Positions 27,295-36,071 of a DNA stretch of 64,000 bases are shown here, piece after piece. The DNA comes from DATGMS01 sp035303945 (lineage in GTDB: Bacteria; Bacteroidota; Bacteroidia; Cytophagales; Cyclobacteriaceae), in contig DATGQZ010000001.1 in the NCBI GenBank assembly GCA_035303945.1, forward strand, positions 17,529 to 81,528, read 5' to 3'. A model generated the notes under the pieces. The model did no database searches. It worked only from the letters and a program-made list of their open reading frames with translations, and was not told the origin of the DNA. Every line of letters begins with the position of its first letter. Within the stretch, counting starts at the first letter, position 1. A program made the translations under genes and the position numbers.

Positions 27295-27334
27295 ATATAA
27301 AAATAAGTGCCATTGGTACAGGAACCAATGGCAC
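27295..27334 (-). terminator. terminator between tandem SusCD units 3 and 2
   Basis: Perfect 11-bp arms GTGCCATTGGT (27307-27317) and ACCAATGGCAC (27324-27334) with a 6-nt loop lie just after the small lipoprotein gene. On the minus strand a T-rich tail (TTATTTTTAT) follows. Confidence 0.85.
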
Positions 27335-27342
27335 AGGAAAAT

Positions 27343-27843
27343 TTATGGCACCACCGTTACTTTTCCGGCGTCATAAGCTACTTGTTTATAATCAGCGCTT
27401 TGGTAGCCATGATTGGTAACCACAATGGTCACATCAAATTCCCCGGCTGTTTTGTAGGTGTAGGAGGTATACCAGCCAGTTTCTCCTAATGCGGTTTTAA
27501 AACCTCTGGCCTTCACCAATCCATAATCGGAATAGTAGTCACTCACGATTAAAACCGGATTTCCAAACATATCGATGGAATCCGTTTCGGTGTTTTTCTT
27601 CTTCATGATTCTCCTCTCTCCTCCCGGCCATACCGTTGCAATATCCGCATCGGTTTCGACTACAAACCTAAAAGCTTTGTTTGCCGTCGGTTGGGTAATA
27701 AGAGAGTCATTTCCATCTATATCAGACATGTACATTTTTACAGCACTCACTGTCGGTGCGGGCACATTATCTTCCTGCAGGCAGGAAAGGAAGATGAAGG
27801 GGGTCAGTAACCCCAAAATGGTGGAATATTTTATCTTTTTCAT
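27343..27843 (-). CDS. small surface lipoprotein in SusCD unit 3, beta-sandwich-like
   Basis: The reading frame opens at 27849, but the Met at 27843 (MKKIKYSTILGLL) gives a better lipoprotein signal, with Cys in FLSCLQED; about 166 residues. The remainder is beta-rich: FRFVVETDADIATVWPGGER, and near the C-terminus TYKTAGEFDVTIVVTN, which resembles a PKD/Ig-like fold strand pair. It lies 40 bp behind the SusD of unit 3 and ahead of a terminator, so it is the third gene of that operon. By position it could be a SusE/F-like accessory binding protein. I do not recognise a named family. Confidence 0.75.
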   Translation of the reverse strand: MKKIKYSTILGLLTPFIFLSCLQEDNVPAPTVSAVKMYMSDIDGNDSLITQPTANKAFRFVVETDADIATVWPGGERRIMKKKNTETDSIDMFGNPVLIVSDYYSDYGLVKARGFKTALGETGWYTSYTYKTAGEFDVTIVVTNHGYQSADYKQVAYDAGKVTVVP

Positions 27844-27883
27844 AATCAATTTCTATAGCTAAGTCTGACAATAGCCCAACCGA

Positions 27884-29359
27884 CTAATAGCCAGGATTTT
27901 GTAGTAAAGTAGCGTCTTTTTCAATTTCGCCTACAGGGATTGGCAACAGCAATTGGTACTCTTCTATCGGCTCAGAGGTGAAAATCCGGTCGTCAAATCC
28001 CACCGGCGTCATCAGTGCCCAAGAGATTTTTTCTATGGCCTTATTTGTCCTTACCAAATCAAAGAACCTGTGCCCTTCAAAAGCCAATTCAAGTCTACGC
28101 TCATGCAAGATTCGATCAATATCCAGCTGGTCTGCAGTCAGCCCTTTTAAGCCGGCTCTTTCCCTCACCATATTGAAATAAACGACTGCCTCTGAAGCCT
28201 GATTGCTTCCAAACAAAGCTTCGCCGTACATCAACAGGGCATCGGCATAGCGAGTAATCATATAGTTATTATCAGTACCAATAATATTGTATTGGGACAA
28301 GGTACTTTTTTCAGGAGTAAACTTCTTTGGCCATGGTTGTAGTTCTGGACTGCCGCCGATCAAAATACCTGAATCCAGGGTTGCGTTGTAACGGCTCCAA
28401 TCGGGATCACTGATCCAATCATTTTCAGCCACAAAAGCCTCCATAAGATTGAACATGACCACCGGACCTCCCCCGGTAGATACGCCATATCGGTAGCCAT
28501 TCTCATTCGTCATCCAGCGGAACAAGAAGCTCGGCTGACCTGCGGTGGCATTGTAATTCACTTCAAAAATAGATTCAGCGTTAAACTTATTTTCAAACTT
28601 GTGAATGTCCGCAAAATCTGACAACAGTTGGTAGTTACCTGCTTCCTTGTCAACAATCAACCTCTTCAGCACGGCAGCCGCTTTAGCATGATCGCCGATA
28701 GTCAAATATACCTTACCAAGGATGGTCATCGCGGCTCCTTTGCTGGCACGGGCCTCTTCACCTTGCAGATTCGCCTTTTTATAGCAATTGTCAATGGCAA
28801 ACTCCAAATCAGGAATGATGACAGTATTATAGATTTCACTGACTGAAGTCCTCCCAATGCCGATGGCGGAGGCAGGATCGTTGAGTCTTTCCACTACCTT
28901 AGGCACATCGCCGTACAGCCTAACCAAGTTGAAATAGGCCAAAGCGCGTAAGAAGCGAGCTTCTCCCTTGTAGGCGTTTAACAGCTCCTGTTCAGCCGCG
29001 TTCAGCGCGGGATAATTGTCTATAATATCAATGATGTTATTGGCGTTGACGATCATCTTATAATAATTCTGCCATAACGACGACCTAGAATTGCTGCTGG
29101 TCTTTTTGAACAAATAGTCCGCACTTTGCCAAAGCACATCTTTGGCATCATCGGAGGCAATTTCTAAATACTGAGGAAGCTGGTTGTGAGCATAGATGTC
29201 TTGCAAGGGCTCATAGCAAGCCACCAAACCGGCCTTTATTTCAGCAGGATTGTTGTAAAAGGCACCACTCGAAAGGGTATCTTCAGGTTGCCTGTCCAAA
29301 AAATCCTCTGAACAGGAAAACATTAGGGATATGATTAATATAGAAAATAACTTTTTCAT
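27884..29359 (-). CDS. SusD/RagB family surface lipoprotein (unit 3)
   Basis: This 491-residue lipoprotein has its lipobox at Cys16 (MFSCSEDFLDRQPEDTL). It has the standard helical scaffold (GEARFLRALAYFNLVRLYGD) and the C-terminal segment HERRLELAFEGHRFFDLVRT, ending QLLLPIPVGEIEKDATLLQN. It follows its SusC by 13 bp and precedes a small lipoprotein gene. It binds the substrate of the unit 3 transporter at the cell surface; the substrate is unknown. Confidence 0.95.
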   Translation of the reverse strand: MKKLFSILIISLMFSCSEDFLDRQPEDTLSSGAFYNNPAEIKAGLVACYEPLQDIYAHNQLPQYLEIASDDAKDVLWQSADYLFKKTSSNSRSSLWQNYYKMIVNANNIIDIIDNYPALNAAEQELLNAYKGEARFLRALAYFNLVRLYGDVPKVVERLNDPASAIGIGRTSVSEIYNTVIIPDLEFAIDNCYKKANLQGEEARASKGAAMTILGKVYLTIGDHAKAAAVLKRLIVDKEAGNYQLLSDFADIHKFENKFNAESIFEVNYNATAGQPSFLFRWMTNENGYRYGVSTGGGPVVMFNLMEAFVAENDWISDPDWSRYNATLDSGILIGGSPELQPWPKKFTPEKSTLSQYNIIGTDNNYMITRYADALLMYGEALFGSNQASEAVVYFNMVRERAGLKGLTADQLDIDRILHERRLELAFEGHRFFDLVRTNKAIEKISWALMTPVGFDDRIFTSEPIEEYQLLLPIPVGEIEKDATLLQNPGY

Positions 29360-29372
29360 AATTCCGGTTGAT

Positions 29373-32300
29373 TTACAGGGACAGATTAATACCCAGTGAG
29401 AAGGTTCTTGCCAACGGATAGGCGCCGCGATCTATACCTTGAGACAACGCTGAGTCTCCTTGATAATTGACCTCTGGATTGTAGCCTGGATATTTTGTGA
29501 AGAACAAGGCATTCTGAACGCTTAGATATAGTCTAAGGTTAGAAATATTTGCTCTACTAGCTAATGGACGAGGCAGGGTATAGCCTAATACTATGTTTTG
29601 GACATTGACATAGGTGCCTTTATACAAAAGGCTTCCCGCCACACTGGCACCATCGGCACTCTTTCTGATTGGCGTCGCATATTTAGCATCTGTACGATAG
29701 GGAGTCCAGTAGTTGTTATAGTATTCAGTGGTCATGCTTCTTCTTCCTCCTCCTCTGCCAAGCATACTCTCAAACTCGACCATAGAGATATCCCCTCCGT
29801 GCACACCGTTGATATGAACGGATAGATCGAAGTTCTTGTAATCGAAGTTATTGGTCATCCCCCATACAAAGTCCGGATTGTTTTGCCCAATAACGGTTTG
29901 ATCGCTGGCATCCAATATACCGTCTCCGTTTACGTCTGCAGCCTTGGGTGTACCTGGGTTGGATCGCATGCTCCACAATGCCTGATGAGCGTTAAATATG
30001 GGATTAGTTTTAACATCTTCCCAGTCGTCAAAAGCTCCCAAGTTATGGTAACCCCAAATGCCCGCCAGCGGCCTGCCTTCTGTGGTGTAGCCGTTGTTAT
30101 TAACAATTGGACGCTTATCCTTACCTATGTCTAATACCCTGTTTCTGTAATAGGATAAATTGGCGCTGGTAGTCCAATTGAATTTGCCGGTCATGTTGCG
30201 GGTGGTAATGGAATACTCAAAGCCCCTATTTCTCATAGAACCAATATTGGCCATGTAGGAACCAAAGCCAGTGATGATTGGCAATGGCATATTGAACAGC
30301 ATGTTCTCCGTGAGACGGTAGAAGTAATCCACGCTAAGCATCACCCGGCTGTCAAGAAACTCGACATCCGTACCAATACCATAATCCGTTGTCTCCTCCC
30401 AACCTAAAGATGGATTTGCCACTTTGCCATCTACATAAGACGGAGCTATAGTAGATCCCGCGCCTAGCACATAAGCTCCTGAATTCAAGGTGCTCAAAGC
30501 GAGGTAATTGCTGATTCCGGCATTACCGATAATTCCCCAACCGCCACGAATTTTCAAGTCATTGACATAGGACCTAAGCGGCTCGAAGAAATTCTCATCA
30601 GAAGCTCTCCAGGCAACTGAAAAAGAAGGGAACACACCCCATTTGTTGTCTTTGCCGAATTTGGATGACCCATCTCTTCTGATACTTCCTGTAACGTAGT
30701 ATTTGCTCGCGTAGTCATACATGACCCGGGCAAAGCTACCAATCATTGCCTCACTGGAGCGGTTTGTACGCGCATCATTCTGCGCATCCACAATAGTCAC
30801 CCCTTGATTAAGGGTGGGCAGTAAATCGGTGGGATAATCATACTTATTAATATAGGTGCTTTTATAGACCGCTTCATCCACCGAATATCCGACCATAGCA
30901 TTAAGAGAATGCTTGTCAAACTTGCGGGAATAAGTCAAGAAATTTTGGGAGTTCCAGAAGAAGTCAGAGGAAACCTGATTGATCCCTCTTGATCGTGAAA
31001 AGGGCTGCTCTGTAGTTGGTATATAGCTTGGCAAAAAATAGTCCCTTTCCCAAAAGCGGATCTGTGTGTGCAGCTCTGACCTTAGCGTAAGGTCCTTCAT
31101 AAGCTTTACTTCACCATACAGCGTCGCCAAGTTTTTGGTGGTCTTACGTCGGTCCTGGATCTTAAAGGTCATCAAGGGATTAACCGCAAAATCCAAATTC
31201 CAGAACCAAGGGTTTTCATAAGTAGATTCCGTACCATAATAATGAGGTACACCATTCTCATCTGTAGGTGCCCAAATCGGCGGCAAGGCCAAAGCATTAT
31301 AGAAAGGATTACTGCTTGCACCACCCTCTGTGTTGGACAGGACATCCGTGGTTTCTACAGAGGGTGCTAGCATAAGCCCCATTTTCAGCCACTCATTCAT
31401 CTTCATGTCCACATTGGCCCGGAAGGAAAAACGTTCATATCCGGAGGTTTTGATGATGCCTTCCTGATTAAAGTATCCTCCAGAGACTCTATAAGTGACA
31501 TTCTCCGTACCTCCTGAGGCGGACAATTGTATATCGTTGACTTTACCCACTTGACTGATCACGTCCTGCCAATCTGTATTATGCGGACTGTTTTTGGTAG
31601 TGTCAGTCACCGTAATCCAACGATAGAACATCTCATAGGGATCCTGCATCCCTTCTTTGTACTGGGTAAAGTTTTTCCAATTGTAAATCCTGGTCTCATC
31701 AGAGTCCGTCCACTGCCACAAAGGGGCCTCAGGATCATTGGTACCAAAATTTGGATCCTCAATAATATAAGCCGCAGCTCGGGAATCGTCCATCATTTGC
31801 AAGAACTGCTCCCGGTTGAGCACGTCCACCTTATTCAACATGGACTGTACGCCGGAAGAAGCATTAACGGTGATGGTGGGTTTACCGGTCTTGCCCTTCT
31901 TGGTGGTGACCAATATCACGCCATTCGCTGCCTGGGTTCCGTAAATGGCACTGGAGGAGGCATCCTTCAACACCTCAATGGATTCAATGTCTGCTGGATT
32001 GATTGAGTTGAGTGGGTTTTCTGTTTTGTTATAACCGTCTTTAATGGGGAAACCATCTATAACAATCAAGGGGCTGTTGCTGGCATTGATGGAGCTAACC
32101 CCCCTGATGACGATATTGGATCCTCCACCTGGAGCAGTGTTGTTATTGGCAATTCGAACCCCAGCCATTTTTCCCTGAATCGACTGGGCAAAGTTAGTGG
32201 AAGGACGATCTTTCAGATCCTCTGAAGACACGGAAGCAATTGAGGTAGAAATATCCCTCCTCTCTTGGGTTCCATATCCAATCACCACTACTTCATCCAA

Positions 32301-32693
32301 TGAAGCAGTATCTTCATTAAGTGTGACATTGATGATACTTTTGCCCCCTACCTCGATGGCCTGCCTTTCGAAGCCTATAAAAGAAAACACTAATACACCA
32401 CCATCAGGGGCATTAATCGTATAGCGTCCGTCAAGGTCTGTAACTGTACCTATAGTAGTTCCTTGCACAGTAATGGTTACTCCGGGTAGTGGTTGACCGG
32501 ATGAATCAACCACAGTACCCGTGACGGTGGTATCCAGCATTTGTCGATCAAGACTAAAACGGGCTGAGGAGCTAAATCCTTCGGCAGAGGATGGCGTATA
32601 TGCAAATCCATGCATCGCAAGGGAGCCCACCAACAAGACGCTTAGGGAGCATTTACTTGCCCCATAGCAAATCGAGGGTAATCGTTTTTTCAT
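29373..32693 (-). CDS. SusC/RagA family TonB-dependent transporter (unit 3)
   Basis: This 1106-residue transporter has a signal segment around residues 1-31 (LAMHGFAY). A ~25-residue linker is followed by a carboxypeptidase-D regulatory-like domain (GQPLPGVTITVQGTTIGTVT), then the TonB box DEVVVIGYGTQERR, the plug with SSINASNSPLIVIDGFPI, and the barrel ending TFSLGINLSL. It is the first gene of a SusC-SusD-lipoprotein operon. The upstream 345-bp gap has a hairpin but no clear promoter. Neither sigma/anti-sigma genes nor a hybrid two-component sensor lie nearby, so regulation is probably from elsewhere. Confidence 0.95.
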   Translation of the reverse strand: MKKRLPSICYGASKCSLSVLLVGSLAMHGFAYTPSSAEGFSSSARFSLDRQMLDTTVTGTVVDSSGQPLPGVTITVQGTTIGTVTDLDGRYTINAPDGGVLVFSFIGFERQAIEVGGKSIINVTLNEDTASLDEVVVIGYGTQERRDISTSIASVSSEDLKDRPSTNFAQSIQGKMAGVRIANNNTAPGGGSNIVIRGVSSINASNSPLIVIDGFPIKDGYNKTENPLNSINPADIESIEVLKDASSSAIYGTQAANGVILVTTKKGKTGKPTITVNASSGVQSMLNKVDVLNREQFLQMMDDSRAAAYIIEDPNFGTNDPEAPLWQWTDSDETRIYNWKNFTQYKEGMQDPYEMFYRWITVTDTTKNSPHNTDWQDVISQVGKVNDIQLSASGGTENVTYRVSGGYFNQEGIIKTSGYERFSFRANVDMKMNEWLKMGLMLAPSVETTDVLSNTEGGASSNPFYNALALPPIWAPTDENGVPHYYGTESTYENPWFWNLDFAVNPLMTFKIQDRRKTTKNLATLYGEVKLMKDLTLRSELHTQIRFWERDYFLPSYIPTTEQPFSRSRGINQVSSDFFWNSQNFLTYSRKFDKHSLNAMVGYSVDEAVYKSTYINKYDYPTDLLPTLNQGVTIVDAQNDARTNRSSEAMIGSFARVMYDYASKYYVTGSIRRDGSSKFGKDNKWGVFPSFSVAWRASDENFFEPLRSYVNDLKIRGGWGIIGNAGISNYLALSTLNSGAYVLGAGSTIAPSYVDGKVANPSLGWEETTDYGIGTDVEFLDSRVMLSVDYFYRLTENMLFNMPLPIITGFGSYMANIGSMRNRGFEYSITTRNMTGKFNWTTSANLSYYRNRVLDIGKDKRPIVNNNGYTTEGRPLAGIWGYHNLGAFDDWEDVKTNPIFNAHQALWSMRSNPGTPKAADVNGDGILDASDQTVIGQNNPDFVWGMTNNFDYKNFDLSVHINGVHGGDISMVEFESMLGRGGGRRSMTTEYYNNYWTPYRTDAKYATPIRKSADGASVAGSLLYKGTYVNVQNIVLGYTLPRPLASRANISNLRLYLSVQNALFFTKYPGYNPEVNYQGDSALSQGIDRGAYPLARTFSLGINLSL

Positions 32694-33038
32694 AGTTGTG
32701 GATTTATTGTTGTTATGCTACCAATGGCTTCTGTAATGAATTCATGTTGAAGGAGGATTAAATATCAGACATTGATGAGGCACGTACCCACAAAATCAAA
32801 AAATGATAAGAAAACTTCCCAAAAACAGCGTCCAAGGAAACATTTTGGTAACGGCTCAATATTAGGTATTATTTTCTATTTTCCTAAAGGAAAGAGTAGA
32901 AAATTACAATTAAAAAATTATATCTATTTAAACCAGAATTACACAAAATAAAGAGGACATTATATCCAAAAAACCCCTATTTGTTGCAGCTTCCAAAAAC
33001 AAAGCCGTCATCCCGATAAGGAAATGACGGCTGATGAT
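32694..33038. other. 345-bp intergenic region with A/T-rich hairpin and terminator
   Basis: This gap holds a hairpin at 32871-32904 (outer arms ATTTTCTA/TAGAAAAT, inner arms TTTCC/GGAAA), the rhodanese operon terminator at its right end, and otherwise A/T-rich DNA. It must include the promoter of the unit 3 susC gene, but no exact TAnnTTTG is seen on the minus strand; TTTTTTGATTTTG near 32790-32802 is the nearest. No ORF of note was found. Confidence 0.5.
32994..33032 (-). terminator. terminator of the PASTA / T9SS / rhodanese operon
   Basis: Perfect 9-bp arms AGCCGTCAT (33003-33011) and ATGACGGCT (33024-33032) lie 6 bp after the rhodanese stop. The minus strand continues TTGTTTTTGG after the stem. 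Confidence 0.88.
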
Positions 33039-33353
33039 TTATTCGCCTTCCTCTTCTTCCAGACGCCGGTAGGCAAGGATTCCACCCAACAGGTTACGAA
33101 CCTTTTTGAAGCCCTTGGTTTCCAGAAAGGTTTTAGCGTTCCCGCTTCTGGCACCAGAGCGGCAATGTACCACAATCTCCTGATCTTTATAGGCATCAAT
33201 TTCTTTCAACTGATGAGGGAGCTGGCCCAAAGGGATATTTAAAGCGCCAAGGTTGTCTTCTTCATATTCCCATTCTTCTCTCACATCCAAGAACACAAAT
33301 TCCTCATTTTTGTCCAAACGTGCTTTTAATTCTTCTGCTGTAATATCTTCCAT
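33039..33353 (-). CDS. single-domain rhodanese-like sulfurtransferase
   Basis: This 104-residue cytoplasmic protein carries one rhodanese domain: FLDVREEWEYEEDNLGALNI near the N-terminus, and the active loop VVHCRSGARS with Cys64 as the persulfide-carrying residue. Such GlpE-like proteins move sulfane sulfur, but the acceptor is not evident. It starts 3 bp after the T9SS gene and is the last gene before a terminator. Its pairing with two envelope proteins may be only transcriptional. Confidence 0.92.
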   Translation of the reverse strand: MEDITAEELKARLDKNEEFVFLDVREEWEYEEDNLGALNIPLGQLPHQLKEIDAYKDQEIVVHCRSGARSGNAKTFLETKGFKKVRNLLGGILAYRRLEEEEGE

Positions 33354-33356
33354 AAT

Positions 33357-35195
33357 CTATTTAACTAATATTCTCATCGAATAAGGCTTATTGTCTGTCC
33401 AAACCCACAACACATATACTCCTTTATCACTACCTGTAAAATTAAGTATTTTACCTTTTTCAAAAGATTCTACTGGTATATTTATTTGCCTTCCGTAAGC
33501 GTCGAACAACTTAATATCATCCACAACACCTTCAATAAACAATTTTTCTATTACGGGATTGGGATATGCGACAATACCTGCATCTTCCGAATCAACTTCG
33601 TGATCGCTTACCGGGTCCAAACTAAGGTGAGGGCGCATCATCAGGCTCCCCGCAACCTCTTCATTACGCTGCCAACTGCCGTTCACATTGAAGAAGATCT
33701 CCTCTCCCGCATCACTGCTTTTATCCAAGCCAATGTAGATAAAATCATTGCTGAATTGTGTGAAGCCAATAAAAAAGGTATTATTGATCCTCAAATTAGT
33801 ATCCAAGGGAAAGTATGCAAATTCTTCTAACTGTTCCTTTTCCGGAATTAAAACTTCTTCTCTAAATATTGGTTCAGCGTCCAAATCGTTCCATACCATC
33901 AGCTCAATGGGTGAGCCAACTTGCGAAAAATTAGCAAAATTTATACTTATCCCTTTTAAATAGGATAGATTGGACAGCTCGTACCGAACAGCCAACATAC
34001 CCGAACGTTGATTTATCCCTGCAGCGTAATCGACCACACCATTATCATAAGCAAAAAAATCCCGAACTGGCAGGGTGTGATACACCGTATCGTTGATGCG
34101 AAAATCAACTTGGGGCGTATAAATGGTGTCGCCACCTACAATATCTTCAATCAAAAAATGATCACCAGTCGTCAAATAGATTATGGTCTCCAAATCAAAG
34201 GGTTCAGCAACCTCTATTTCAAACGCCTTGAGCGGAATGCTGCTGAAATCTCGTCTTTCCAATGCCTGTGGCACAGGATTAAAAGGCGTTTGTGCATGAA
34301 GCTGTCGGATGATCTTTTGGCTTTCCTTGTCCCGCAGCAATATCGAGTATTCCATCGCCCTGAATCGGGAGGACAAATTTTTGAATTGACTATTAATGGT
34401 ACCTGACAATGCAGCTTTATCCCACTCCCAATAGGGTATCGCATTGAGCTTACCGAAAGGACTGGTAGGTAGTCTTGTCAGAGCCCTGTCTTCGATCTGC
34501 ACAGACTTCACAGACCTGTTTTTGTTGAGATATACGTAGTCCAACACCCAAGTATCAAAGGGACCTGAGAGCCTCCCTTTGTTTTGGAACCGAAAGCGAA
34601 ACGCTGCATGAAAAAATGACTGCTCTACCAACACGAATTGATGACTAAATACGCTTCTCTTCTCCAGGTCACCTCCTGACGTTTCCCAAACTAGCTGCCA
34701 TTCTCCCGTATCATCTAAAAAATATAACTGAAATTGATCATTTTCATCGGGCATCTCTCCTCTGCCTCCAGCTTGCCAATAAAAACTCAGGAACAGAGAG
34801 TCCGCAAGGTTGAATGAAGACAAATCAATCTCACGGGACACTAGTTGGTCGGCATCGCCATTTTCCAGCATTGCCGCTGAGTAAGGCTTACCCCTGCTAT
34901 CTACTCCATCTAGATATACTGCCCCAATACTAGGAGGATCAATTCCCATTGAAAAAGAAGCCAAGGCACCTTTGCTATCCCATTTTAGACTGTCAATTTT
35001 GCCGTTGGAAAAATCATCCCAAAAAGGAAGCAACAACGGCTGCGCCATTATCTTCATCCCCTCCTGGCGCGGATCACCCGCATGCTGGCTATGGTCCACC
35101 GGTAATTGGCTAAACTGTGCTTCTACCCTAGCTACCAAAACAAGGCAGCACATAGCGGTTAGAACAAGCTTATACAAAGCGATGGCTCGGTTCAT
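33357..35195 (-). CDS. secreted protein with type IX secretion sorting domain (type A)
   Basis: This 612-residue exported protein has a signal peptide ending VARVEAQ. The C-terminal ~75 residues form a T9SS type A sorting domain: VAYPNPVIEKLFIEG, then DAYGRQI, KGVYVLWVW and SMRILVK. This directs passage through the type IX system and surface anchoring or release. The middle is beta-rich, with a jelly-roll-like region around residues 55-230 (LDGVDSRGKPYSAAM, LFLSFYWQAGGRGE), but shows no catalytic motif I recognise. It begins 1 bp after the PASTA gene and ends 3 bp before the rhodanese gene, so the three are one operon. Confidence 0.85.
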   Translation of the reverse strand: MNRAIALYKLVLTAMCCLVLVARVEAQFSQLPVDHSQHAGDPRQEGMKIMAQPLLLPFWDDFSNGKIDSLKWDSKGALASFSMGIDPPSIGAVYLDGVDSRGKPYSAAMLENGDADQLVSREIDLSSFNLADSLFLSFYWQAGGRGEMPDENDQFQLYFLDDTGEWQLVWETSGGDLEKRSVFSHQFVLVEQSFFHAAFRFRFQNKGRLSGPFDTWVLDYVYLNKNRSVKSVQIEDRALTRLPTSPFGKLNAIPYWEWDKAALSGTINSQFKNLSSRFRAMEYSILLRDKESQKIIRQLHAQTPFNPVPQALERRDFSSIPLKAFEIEVAEPFDLETIIYLTTGDHFLIEDIVGGDTIYTPQVDFRINDTVYHTLPVRDFFAYDNGVVDYAAGINQRSGMLAVRYELSNLSYLKGISINFANFSQVGSPIELMVWNDLDAEPIFREEVLIPEKEQLEEFAYFPLDTNLRINNTFFIGFTQFSNDFIYIGLDKSSDAGEEIFFNVNGSWQRNEEVAGSLMMRPHLSLDPVSDHEVDSEDAGIVAYPNPVIEKLFIEGVVDDIKLFDAYGRQINIPVESFEKGKILNFTGSDKGVYVLWVWTDNKPYSMRILVK

Positions 35196-35196
35196 T

Positions 35197-35970
35197 TTAA
35201 AAATCTGTCACGTTCCCTATTTCAGAAATCCAAAGATCCACAATCTCACCCGTCTTGGCATCCACACCTGCAGGAGGTAGCTGTTGCAGGATCGTTCCTT
35301 TTGGTACTGTATCCGTAGGTACATAAGTAATACTCCCCATTCGAAGCCCTGAGCCAACTACTAAAAACTCCGCCTCGGCTTCATCCATGCCTAATAGATT
35401 TGGAACGGACAATGTCTGGTTGCCTAAACCATCCCCAACCACCAGATCAATTTGGGAACCTTTGGCGATCTCCATGCCTTCTTTGATATTCCTGCCGCGA
35501 TACTTCTGTTCTAGCACGACGTTTCGCGCTATATCGGGCACATATACAATCTCCCCTCTCACCAGTCCGTAATTCGAGAGGATTTCCTGGGCATTTTTTA
35601 AGGGGGTATTGATTAAGTTGGGCATCTGCACCAGCGGAGGATTGGCCGCATTTAAGGTGACATAGATTTTCCTGTTTTGTTTGACCTTAGCCCCAGCTTT
35701 AGGGTTTTGCTTAAGGACCTGTAGCGGTGGAATATCTGCCACAAATCCACTGTCCGCCGTTACCTTCAGTTCCAAATTCCTCTCGTTCAGGAATCTCTCC
35801 AATTCATCATATTGAAAACCCTCAAGATCGGGAACTGTCACGGCTTCTCCATGATGGGTATAATTAGGTAAGTATACGTTGAAAAACGTAAAAAGTAGGA
35901 CGAGCAAAGCCGCCACCATTAAGAAAATATGTATACCTATCTTTTTGATTCCTTCTTTAATTTCACTCAT
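35197..35970 (-). CDS. membrane-anchored PASTA-domain protein
   Basis: This 257-residue protein has a short cytoplasmic N-terminus, one membrane span (about residues 13-33, HIFLMVAALLVLLFTFF) and three PASTA domains outside (starting about residues 40, 115 and 185; each has a V-P-D/N-L motif such as VPDLEGF and VPNLLGM). PASTA domains bind peptidoglycan or beta-lactam-like ligands, but there is no kinase or penicillin-binding domain here. This stand-alone form is common in Bacteroidota and is probably a cell-wall-associated envelope protein. It leads an operon with the T9SS protein and the rhodanese. Confidence 0.9.
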   Translation of the reverse strand: MSEIKEGIKKIGIHIFLMVAALLVLLFTFFNVYLPNYTHHGEAVTVPDLEGFQYDELERFLNERNLELKVTADSGFVADIPPLQVLKQNPKAGAKVKQNRKIYVTLNAANPPLVQMPNLINTPLKNAQEILSNYGLVRGEIVYVPDIARNVVLEQKYRGRNIKEGMEIAKGSQIDLVVGDGLGNQTLSVPNLLGMDEAEAEFLVVGSGLRMGSITYVPTDTVPKGTILQQLPPAGVDAKTGEIVDLWISEIGNVTDF

Positions 35971-36071
35971 TTACCCTGTACTAGATTTCGTTCTAAAATA
36001 TAAAGTTATCACAAAAACGTGATTATCCACTAATTCATTTAAACGTGTGCAATGATGAAGGATTATACCAT

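Noticed and set aside
15668..32693. One sulfated-polysaccharide utilisation locus joining the sulfatase, dehydratase and SusCD units
   Set aside because: The genes lie on both strands, are separated by core genes (leuA) and terminators, and no glycoside hydrolase or lyase is present.
4797..32693. Repeat or mobile origin for the three similar susC genes
   Set aside because: Similarity is at protein level in the plug and regulatory-like domains; nucleotide sequence differs and no transposase or flanking repeats are seen.
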